This document shows positions 1 to 5,085 of a stretch of 5,085 bases of DNA, piece after piece. The position numbers and the translations under genes are program-made. Numbering within the stretch: position 1 is the stretch's first letter; the number at the start of each line of letters is the position of its first letter. Source of the stretch: Bacteroidales bacterium (lineage in GTDB: Bacteria; Bacteroidota; Bacteroidia; Bacteroidales; NBLH01); contig JAKIUH010000330.1 of assembly GCA_021647685.1 (NCBI GenBank), positions 1-5,085 of the forward strand, read 5' to 3'. The notes under the pieces were generated by a model. It saw only the letters and a program-made list of their open reading frames with translations, did not search any database and was not told the DNA's origin.

Positions 1-104
1 CAAGTGGTTTAACAAGTGGAATATATTTTTATCAGATTACCGTAGTTGCTTCGTATAGCTCGGCAATTTTTGTGGATACTAAAAAATTAGTGTTATTGAA
101 ATAA
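1..104 (+). CDS. 3' end of a secreted protein with a T9SS C-terminal sorting domain (partial)
   Basis: An open frame runs in from the left edge (first full codon at 3-5) to a TAA at 102-104, giving only the last 33 residues of a protein. The tail contains SGIYFYQITVV and ends FVDTKKLVLLK. This matches the usual end of type A type IX secretion C-terminal sorting domains: a Gly-(I/V)-Tyr strand, then a short strand ending in a Lys-rich stretch with a hydrophobic-Lys finish. In that family the domain directs a Sec-exported protein through the outer membrane and is then removed, leaving the protein on the cell surface or secreted. The function of the main body cannot be seen. The gene faces the oxidase operon tail to tail and appears unrelated to it. 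The match is by motif only over a short stretch, so confidence is moderate; the frame is the only one that stays open to the hairpin. Confidence 0.7.
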   Translation, partial: SGLTSGIYFYQITVVASYSSAIFVDTKKLVLLK

Positions 105-151
105 ATTATTGTAGTTGATGGGCATGCCCATCAACTACGATAATACATTTC
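98..151. terminator. Long perfect hairpin between convergent genes, probable bidirectional terminator
   Basis: Positions 111-138 form a perfect 28-base palindrome: arms GTAGTTGATGGG and CCCATCAACTAC around CATG. The pairing continues outward through 105-110 with 139-144 (one T-G pair), then a 2x2 internal loop, then GAAAT (98-102) with ATTTC (147-151). It sits between the plus-strand stop at 102-104 and the minus-strand stop at 167-169, where both transcripts need to end. Neither side has a clean U-tract directly after the stem; on the minus strand the following bases are AT-rich (AATAATTTATTTC). The fold is seen directly; the terminator role is inferred from position. Confidence 0.72.
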
Positions 152-166
152 GGAATGGACTCAATA

Positions 167-1201
167 TTAACTACCTAAAATAAATTTCAAGAAGTAAGCT
201 CCGGCAAATCCAATATAGTTCCCAATTGCATATCCTAAAAGTCCGGCGGCAATGCCAGGAAGTGCAAGTTTATTCCAATTTTTTGAATTAGTTAAAGCGA
301 TAACGCTAGAGGGACCTAGCTTTGCGGCAACTGCTGCAACAGCAAGCACTTTTATATCTAACTTTAACAGCTTTCCAAGAATGAGTACTAGACTAATTTG
401 TATTAAAATTACGATAATTACAAAAAGAAAAAGTATTGGGGCAAGTTCAATTGCTTTTGGAATATCCATCATTGCACCTACAGATGCAAAAAACAAATAA
501 AATGCTAGGTTTCCTAAAAGCTGAGACCACTGTAGTTTTTGAATAAATTTAATTTGAGCAGCAAATAATGCAAGTGTAGTTATAATAAGAATTGTAGGAA
601 GATTTGGCATCCATGCTGAAATAAATTCCGTTTTTATCCATTTGCTTAAAAACATTATCAGAAAAGCTGAAAAGGTTAATCCAATAATGTGTGAGGGTAT
701 AAATGAAACAGCTTCCTCTTTTCCGTTAAGATCATCAACCTCTTTTTGATGCCATTTATCACCAGACTTAAAATATTTTGAAAGATAGTTTGGAGCTATT
801 ATCCAGAATAGAAAAATTGGAAAAAAGGTTAAATTATCAACAGCATTTGCGGCAGCAAAAAGGTTTGGGTTATCAATTCCTAACCCAGTCCAAAGGGAAA
901 AGAAATTTAGACTTCCACCAATATAAGTACCAATATAAGGTCCTACAATTTTCCATCCTTCGGCTGGCAAAATGGAATTAAACTCCGCACTCAGTATAAG
1001 TCCGCCAGTTAAGCTACCAATAGTAGAGCCAGCAGCACCAATTCCAAAAGCAACCAACATCGGAAGTCCTGCATTCTTAAGGTCGGACAAACGAACGTGA
1101 AAAAGAATAAGCGTTACAGCAAAAGGAACAGCAAAGCTATTGATATTTCCGTAAAATGGATTGTCGTTTCGTATTACTCCTAAATTGGCGAGAAGTGCAC
1201 T
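167..1201 (-). other. DUF819 (YjcL-like) part of the fused gene, N-terminus missing
   Basis: This covers residues 248-591, a run of about nine hydrophobic helices with a hydrophilic loop at about 392-414. It shows the order of conserved DUF819 segments: a helix ending VPFAVTLILF, then LSDLKNAGLPML, a Gly-rich helix (AFGIGAAGSTIGSLTGG), the IGTYIGGSLNF segment, the AAANAVDN segment, and the paired C-terminal Gly/Pro-rich helices. DUF819 is a membrane family of unclear substrate; a transporter role is often assumed but not shown by this sequence. The first 50 or so residues usual for the family are replaced by the end of the CtaB part. No link between DUF819 and heme or oxidase assembly is known to me. 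Confidence 0.82.
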
Positions 1202-1942
1202 AAAAAAAAGTATGATTAAACTTATATTTAAACCCGTAATAATTATTTTTTGTAAAGTACTATCTACCATTCCGAACATTGGAATAAACATTGCTGAAAT
1301 TGCCGTTGCCAATGTCCAGATAAATGTGATTTTTTTTAATTGATTTACATCGTATATTTCTGTAACCGAAGGTAAACCTGCTTTTGTGTATTCTTTACCG
1401 TGCATAAGTGCAAGCAGCCAAAAATGAGGTATTTGCCACATAAAAAAGAAAAAGCCGATAACTATAATAGTCGGGTCAGAAAGCAGTCCTCCGCCGGCAA
1501 CCCAACCAACAGCAGGAGGTATTGCACCAATAAATGCTCCCGGAATAACCGCAAAAGCTGTTTTTTTCTTTAAATTAGTATAAATACCATTGTACCAAAG
1601 TAACGCAAGTAAGCCTAACTGCATCGCCAAAAAACCTGAACTGTAATATAAAAGAGCACTACCGGTTATAATTTCAGCTAATAGAATAAATAGAACTAAA
1701 TTTTTATTTATTTTTCCGGTAGGAAGCGGACGATTTTTTGTCCGTTCCATAATCCGGTCTATTTCAATTTCTTGATATTGATTGAGCATTGCAGATCCTC
1801 CGGCAAGAATGAATATTCCCAAAACTGGCAATAATGCATTGAAAGAGAAAGCTCCTGATGCCATTACATAGCCTAATAATGTGCTTAAAGTTACAGCGCT
1901 GACTATTTTTACTTTATTTAGTTCAAGTAGTATTTTAATCAT
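167..1942 (-). CDS. ctaB: CtaB/CyoE protoheme IX farnesyltransferase fused in frame to a truncated DUF819 membrane protein
   Basis: This 591-residue protein has two parts. Residues 1 to about 247 are a UbiA-family heme O synthase, which transfers a farnesyl group to protoheme IX in the inner membrane, the first step to heme A. The first prenyl-diphosphate motif is at residues 54-73 (N54, E58, E60, D62, then MERTKNRPLP), followed by FFMWQIPHFWLLAL at 167-180 and the second motif, GKEYTKAGLP, at 182-191. Residues from about 248 on match DUF819 (YjcL-like): SALLANLGVI, then VRLSDLKNAGLPML, IGGSLNF (341-347), and a C-terminal GPSSVIAL and PGIAAGLLGYAIGNYIG. CtaB proteins are usually about 280-300 residues and DUF819 proteins about 380-420, so CtaB lacks its last helix or so and DUF819 its first 50 or so residues. 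The ATG overlaps the ctaC stop (ATGATTAA), so translation is probably coupled. No Shine-Dalgarno is seen. The domain calls are firm. Whether the fused protein is active, and whether the joint is natural, is unknown. Confidence 0.88.
   Translation of the reverse strand: MIKILLELNKVKIVSAVTLSTLLGYVMASGAFSFNALLPVLGIFILAGGSAMLNQYQEIEIDRIMERTKNRPLPTGKINKNLVLFILLAEIITGSALLYYSSGFLAMQLGLLALLWYNGIYTNLKKKTAFAVIPGAFIGAIPPAVGWVAGGGLLSDPTIIVIGFFFFMWQIPHFWLLALMHGKEYTKAGLPSVTEIYDVNQLKKITFIWTLATAISAMFIPMFGMVDSTLQKIIITGLNISLIILFFSALLANLGVIRNDNPFYGNINSFAVPFAVTLILFHVRLSDLKNAGLPMLVAFGIGAAGSTIGSLTGGLILSAEFNSILPAEGWKIVGPYIGTYIGGSLNFFSLWTGLGIDNPNLFAAANAVDNLTFFPIFLFWIIAPNYLSKYFKSGDKWHQKEVDDLNGKEEAVSFIPSHIIGLTFSAFLIMFLSKWIKTEFISAWMPNLPTILIITTLALFAAQIKFIQKLQWSQLLGNLAFYLFFASVGAMMDIPKAIELAPILFLFVIIVILIQISLVLILGKLLKLDIKVLAVAAVAAKLGPSSVIALTNSKNWNKLALPGIAAGLLGYAIGNYIGFAGAYFLKFILGS
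1202..1942 (-). other. UbiA/CtaB heme O synthase part of the fused gene
   Basis: This covers residues 1-247. Both acidic motifs expected in CyoE/CtaB are present, but with Glu in place of several of the usual Asp residues (E58 and E60 in the first, E184 in the second); D62 is kept. About seven hydrophobic helices can be counted, from residues 12-28 to the one at about 230-247. The C-terminal helix and tail of a normal CtaB are absent, and neither of the other two minus-strand frames after the joint encodes them. The place in a cytochrome oxidase operon, directly after subunit II, supports heme O synthase rather than another UbiA prenyltransferase. Confidence 0.85.
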
Positions 1943-2855
1943 CCTTTAATGTTTTAATGTATTCGATGAATTGTTTAATTTCATCCTCAGATATTTGTCC
2001 GCTGTAATTGGTCATGATACCTTGCGGGAAACCATCTACAACTTGACTGTTGGGGTCAAGTATGGAATTTTTTATGTATTCATCATCCGCAATAATTTCT
2101 TTTTTTTCACCATTCATCAATACGATACGTTTTGATCCGTATAAACCTTTAAAAGAAGGACCAACCAGCCTTGATCCATCGGTAGAGTGACAAGCTATGC
2201 AAGCTTGTTTTTTCATAATTATTTCACCCGGCATCATTTTTTCTGCAAGTGTATCTTTGGCATTGTACCATTTCTCATAATCGTCTTGCGATAGCACTTT
2301 TACCTTACTTAACATGTAAGAGTGTCTTTGTCCGCAATATTCGGCACATAATATGTTATAAGTACCTTCTTTTTGGGCTTTAAACCACATTACGTTTGCA
2401 ATACCCGGCACAACATCCTCTTTTATTCTGAAAGCCGGAATATACAAAGAGTGAAGAACATCCGGTGAGAATAATTCTAATTTTACAGGTTTATTTACGG
2501 GAACAATCAATAAACTATCCCATTTTCCATTTTCGTATTCAAAAGACCATGACCACATTTTAGCGGTAACTTTAATAGGTATGGCATTATTAGGAATGAT
2601 ACGCATTGGTCGATAGCCCACCCAGCCGTAGTAGAACATTCCCAAAACCAATAATGTAGGAATTACTGTCCAAAAAATTTCCAATTGAAAATTATCTTTT
2701 GTGGGCTCCGCTTTAGGGTGTCTTTTCTTATTGTATTTTATTACAAAGTAAATCATTGCTGCAGTTATACCCACTAAAAAAACTAAGGAAATCCCTATTA
2801 TAATAAAAAAAGCAATATCTACTCCTTCTACAAAACTTGATGCATTAGAAAACAT
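1935..2855 (-). CDS. ctaC: Cytochrome c oxidase subunit II with fused cytochrome c domain (caa3 type)
   Basis: Subunit II receives electrons and passes them through the CuA centre to heme a in subunit I. Residues 1-12 lead into two membrane helices (about 13-39 and 58-80), followed by the periplasmic CuA cupredoxin domain to about residue 195. The aromatic patch WSWSFEY is at 101-107, and the CuA ligands are all present: H135 in DVLHS, then C170, E172, C174, H178 and M181 in CAEYCGQRHSYM. A mono-heme cytochrome c domain follows from about 205, with CIACH at 219-223 and a likely axial Met at 281 in GIMTNY. This fused domain defines a caa3-type enzyme. There is no lipobox and no clear cleavable signal peptide. 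The ATG follows ctaF by 18 bases with no Shine-Dalgarno, and the stop codon overlaps the ctaB start. Length (306) suits the family. Confidence 0.96.
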   Translation of the reverse strand: MFSNASSFVEGVDIAFFIIIGISLVFLVGITAAMIYFVIKYNKKRHPKAEPTKDNFQLEIFWTVIPTLLVLGMFYYGWVGYRPMRIIPNNAIPIKVTAKMWSWSFEYENGKWDSLLIVPVNKPVKLELFSPDVLHSLYIPAFRIKEDVVPGIANVMWFKAQKEGTYNILCAEYCGQRHSYMLSKVKVLSQDDYEKWYNAKDTLAEKMMPGEIIMKKQACIACHSTDGSRLVGPSFKGLYGSKRIVLMNGEKKEIIADDEYIKNSILDPNSQVVDGFPQGIMTNYSGQISEDEIKQFIEYIKTLKDD

Positions 2856-2873
2856 AAGTAAATTTTATTTTAT

Positions 2874-3170
2874 TTAAACAATTGGCTCACGAAAGCCGTA
2901 ATCGAAAAATGTTAGAATAATAAAGGTTAAAAATACAATGCCGGTAACTAAAACCATAATCCCTATAATTTTACTGTCAAATTTAAGGTGCATGAAATAA
3001 TAGCCTACAATAAAAGCCTTTGCAGTGGCTATAAACAAAGCGACACCGACTGCAAAAGCCCTGAAATGTACAAATGATGCTTCAACAGACAAAAATGTTA
3101 ATATCAGTAAACTAACCCATATTGAGATATAGGTTTTATCAGAAATTGAATGTGAATGATTATTTTCCAT
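2874..3170 (-). CDS. ctaF: Cytochrome c oxidase subunit IV, prokaryotic COX4/CtaF-like
   Basis: A 98-residue membrane protein with a short His-rich N-terminus (MENNHSHS) and three predicted helices at about 14-30, 37-59 and 68-89. The motif YYFMHLKFD at 57-65, at the end of the second helix, is the hallmark of the small prokaryotic subunit IV (caa3_sub_IV / COX4_pro). The family packs against subunits I and III and is thought to help assembly or stability rather than catalysis. It lies 5 bases after the ctaE stop and 18 bases before ctaC, consistent with a single transcript. The ATG is the only sensible start; no Shine-Dalgarno precedes it. The symbol follows the Bacillus naming and is by analogy. 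Confidence 0.9.
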   Translation of the reverse strand: MENNHSHSISDKTYISIWVSLLILTFLSVEASFVHFRAFAVGVALFIATAKAFIVGYYFMHLKFDSKIIGIMVLVTGIVFLTFIILTFFDYGFREPIV

Positions 3171-3175
3171 AACTA

Positions 3176-3793
3176 TTAGTGAATTAAGTAAAATAAAGGG
3201 AATAAATAAATCCAGATAATATCAACCAGATGCCAATATAAACCGGCATTTTCTTGTAAAACATAATCATCTTGGGTGATTTTGCCTTTGTTTAACTGAG
3301 CAATTACCACGGCAATAAAAATGCTTCCGGCGATAATATGTAATGCATGTAGTCCGGTCATGAAAAAGTAAAGCAGGAAAAATAATGCTTCACCGGGCGG
3401 TAGTGTCATAAAATGCTCCATTCCCGGAAATAATCCGTGGTGGATTTTTGCTGACCATTCAAAATATTTATTAATCATAAAAATGAGTGCAAATAATAGT
3501 GTGATCCACAAGAGCATCTTTGCTCTTTTCGCCTTATTATTTTTAATTGCCGAAATGGATAAAGCAACCGTTAATGAACTGGTGATTAATACTACCGTAT
3601 TTACCGTACCAAATAGAACACTTAATTCACCTGCTGCATTGGCAAAAGCTGCAGAATTTAAATGTCGATAAATTGTATATACAAGAAATAAACCTCCAAA
3701 AAGTAAAAGTTCTGTAAAGAGAAACAGCCACATTCCTATTTTTGAAGCTTCGTCATCTCGGTGCACTGCATGACCTGTAATTGTTTCGTTCAT
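3176..3793 (-). CDS. ctaE: Cytochrome c oxidase subunit III
   Basis: A 205-residue polytopic protein of the heme-copper oxidase subunit III family, in the short five-helix form. Recognisable segments are MWLFLFTELLLFGGLF (21-36), NKYFEW at 108-113, MTGLHALHIIAGSI (145-158) and the C-terminal YWHLVDIIWIYLFPLFYL (186-203), all typical of CoxC/CtaE. The subunit has no redox centre; in the family it stabilises subunit I and the proton uptake path. The start chosen is the ATG at 3791-3793, giving MNETITGH. A TTG at 3818-3820 would add nine residues (MQIILKYKS) with no family support. The gap to ctaD is 42 bases and to subunit IV 5 bases. Confidence 0.94.
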   Translation of the reverse strand: MNETITGHAVHRDDEASKIGMWLFLFTELLLFGGLFLVYTIYRHLNSAAFANAAGELSVLFGTVNTVVLITSSLTVALSISAIKNNKAKRAKMLLWITLLFALIFMINKYFEWSAKIHHGLFPGMEHFMTLPPGEALFFLLYFFMTGLHALHIIAGSIFIAVVIAQLNKGKITQDDYVLQENAGLYWHLVDIIWIYLFPLFYLIH

Positions 3794-3835
3794 GGATTTG
3801 TATTTTAAAATTATCTGCAATTAAGTTTTTATTAT

Positions 3836-5085
3836 TTAGTCTTCATAAGTTGGTTTTTTAAATACCGGTGGTTGATGGAAGTTTTCTAAAGGAGGAGGAG
3901 AACTTGTTTTCCACTCCATTGTATAGCCTTTCCAAGGATCATCGCCTGCCGGTTTACCTTTTCTAGCTCCACGAATTATATTGGCAAACATCATGATTAA
4001 TCCGGTTACAAGTATCCATGAACCGACAGTTGAAACTACTTGCCATCCTTGGAATTCCGGTAGATAGTCATAGTATCTTCTGGGCATTCCTTCTAATCCT
4101 AAAATAAACATTGGGAAATAAAGGGTGTTAAATCCGATAAAAGTTACCCAAAATGCCCTTTTTGCCTTTTTTATATCGTACATTCGTCCATACATTTTTG
4201 GAAACCAGTAATGCATAGCAGCAAAGAAACCAAAACCTGTTCCTCCAAACATTACATAGTGAAAGTGTCCTACAATAAAAGCAGTATCATGGATATGTGT
4301 ATTGGTTGCCAATGCCCCGTTTACTAAGCCGGTAAGTCCTCCAATAAGGAAAAGAAAAATAAATCCTAGCGAATATAAAAGTGGCGGTTGTAAGTCAATT
4401 GAACCTTTGTTTAATGTAGCCAGCCAGTTGAAAACTTTAATGGCGCTGGGAATAGCCACTAAAAAGGTAAGTATTGAAAAAATTATACGTGCCGGTCCGC
4501 TCATGCCCGATGTAAACATGTGATGCCCCCATACCAAATATCCTACAAAAGCAATGGCTAAACTTGAAAAAGCGATGGCTTTGTATCCAAACATTCTTCT
4601 CCGTGAGAATACGGGTATAATTTCTGAAACTACACCCATTGCCGGTAAAATCATTATATAAACAGCGGGATGTGAATAAATCCAAAATAGATGCTGATAT
4701 AATATAGGATCACCACCCAGTGAGGGGTCAAAAAGCCCTACACCTAATGCTCTTTCGGCAATAATCATAAGAAGTGTTATACCAATAATTGGTGTCGCTA
4801 ATATTTGTATCCATGATGTGGCATATGTTGACCATAGGTATAATGGCATATCGAACCAACCCATGCCCGGAGCACGCATCCTGTGAATAGTTGTCAGGAA
4901 GTTTAGTCCTGTTAAAATAGACGAAAACCCTAATACAAATGCTGCAAATACAGATGTTGAAACATTGGTGCCGGTTTTTACACTGTAGGGCGCATAAAAT
5001 GTCCATCCTGTATCGGCCGAACCTTCTCCAAACAGCAGTGTTGACAAAGCAATTGCTGCACCTAAACTATAAAGATACCATGACA
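3836..5085 (-). CDS. ctaD: Cytochrome c oxidase subunit I (A2-type, 5' end outside the window)
   Basis: This is the catalytic subunit, which reduces O2 to water at the heme a3-CuB site and pumps protons. About 416 codons are present; the frame is open to the right edge, reading SWYLYSLGAAIALST before GEGSADTGW, so the N-terminal 130-150 residues (including the first heme a His) are missing. Seen here: IYSHPAVY, with the CuB His and its crosslinked Tyr (YSHPAVY at 4658-4678); the CuB pair in WGHH (4520-4525); IPSAIKVFNW with the K-channel Lys; HDTAFIVGHFHY with the heme a3 and heme a ligands (GHFHY at 4256-4270); and PRRYYDY, with the paired Arg near the heme propionates. The C-terminal MEWKTSSPPPLENF is family-typical. 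Tyr-Ser replaces the usual Gly-His-Pro-Glu context, the mark of the A2 subfamily of Rhodothermus and Thermus caa3 oxidases. The TTG at 5045-5047 is not the start. Confidence 0.97.
   Translation of the reverse strand, partial: SWYLYSLGAAIALSTLLFGEGSADTGWTFYAPYSVKTGTNVSTSVFAAFVLGFSSILTGLNFLTTIHRMRAPGMGWFDMPLYLWSTYATSWIQILATPIIGITLLMIIAERALGVGLFDPSLGGDPILYQHLFWIYSHPAVYIMILPAMGVVSEIIPVFSRRRMFGYKAIAFSSLAIAFVGYLVWGHHMFTSGMSGPARIIFSILTFLVAIPSAIKVFNWLATLNKGSIDLQPPLLYSLGFIFLFLIGGLTGLVNGALATNTHIHDTAFIVGHFHYVMFGGTGFGFFAAMHYWFPKMYGRMYDIKKAKRAFWVTFIGFNTLYFPMFILGLEGMPRRYYDYLPEFQGWQVVSTVGSWILVTGLIMMFANIIRGARKGKPAGDDPWKGYTMEWKTSSPPPLENFHQPPVFKKPTYED

Noticed and set aside
1195..1215. The CtaB-DUF819 joint as a simple frameshift in the T run
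   Set aside because: The other two minus-strand frames after the run give only LVHFSPI-stop or an immediate stop and then non-homologous sequence. Neither restores the CtaB C-terminus, and the frames before the run do not encode a DUF819 N-terminus. At least a few hundred bases would have to be missing.
252..1343. Small plus-strand open frames at 252-500, 778-981 and 1161-1343
   Set aside because: They lie opposite the well-supported ctaB-DUF819 frame, have no recognisable domain, and look like antisense shadows in AT-rich DNA.
3794..3820. TTG start nine codons upstream of the ctaE ATG
   Set aside because: The added residues (MQIILKYKS) have no match to subunit III N-termini, and the ATG at 3791-3793 gives the expected start and length.
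3794..3835. Possible internal promoter or attenuator in the 42-base ctaD-ctaE gap
   Set aside because: The gap is AT-rich but shows no hairpin and no convincing Bacteroidota-type -33/-7 promoter pair.
3483..5006. Open frames at 3483-3671 and 4302-4523 (plus) and 4437-4685 and 4728-5006 (minus, alternative frame)
   Set aside because: All are embedded in ctaE or ctaD, whose frames are fixed by metal-ligand and family motifs, and none resembles a known protein.
5045..5047. TTG as the start of ctaD
   Set aside because: The frame stays open to the window edge, and the upstream residues fit subunit I. The TTG is an internal Leu, and the true start lies outside the window.
1..5085. tRNA, rRNA, CRISPR arrays, insertion sequences or riboswitches
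   Set aside because: I saw no repeat-spacer pattern, transposase, terminal inverted repeats or RNA-gene signature; apart from the left 166 bases, the window is filled by oxidase operon genes.

Overview
The window is AT-rich and holds, on the minus strand, most of an operon for an aa3-family (caa3-type, A2 subfamily) cytochrome c oxidase. At the left edge, on the plus strand, is the tail of an unrelated convergent gene. That tail encodes a type IX secretion (T9SS) C-terminal sorting signal. None of the minus-strand genes has a Shine-Dalgarno sequence before its start. Together with the T9SS signal and the AT-rich codon use, this points to the Bacteroidota or a close relative of the Bacteroidota-Chlorobiota group (inference; no marker gene is present to place it further).

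Layout from right to left, the direction of transcription: ctaD (subunit I, 5' end cut off by the window edge) at 3836-5085; ctaE (subunit III) at 3176-3793; ctaF-like subunit IV at 2874-3170; ctaC (subunit II with a fused cytochrome c domain) at 1935-2855; and a 591-codon gene at 167-1942 that overlaps ctaC by 8 bases. Spacings are 42, 5, 18 and -8 bases, so this is almost certainly one transcript. Its promoter lies outside the window. The operon and the plus-strand gene (stop at 102-104) converge on a long near-perfect hairpin at 98-151, probably a shared bidirectional terminator.

The four ct genes make the oxidase: subunit I carries heme a, heme a3 and CuB; subunit II takes electrons through its own cytochrome c and CuA; III and IV are membrane accessory subunits. 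The last gene begins as CtaB/CyoE heme O synthase, which makes the farnesylated heme precursor the oxidase needs.

The most unusual feature is that the ctaB gene is not complete. After about 247 residues it passes in frame, at a run of eight T's, into a DUF819 (YjcL-like) multi-pass membrane protein that lacks its own N-terminus. Both partners are trimmed at the joint, so this is either a true fusion, a deletion scar between two adjacent genes, or an assembly chimera. The sequence alone cannot separate these, but the alternative reading frames show that it is not a simple frameshift.
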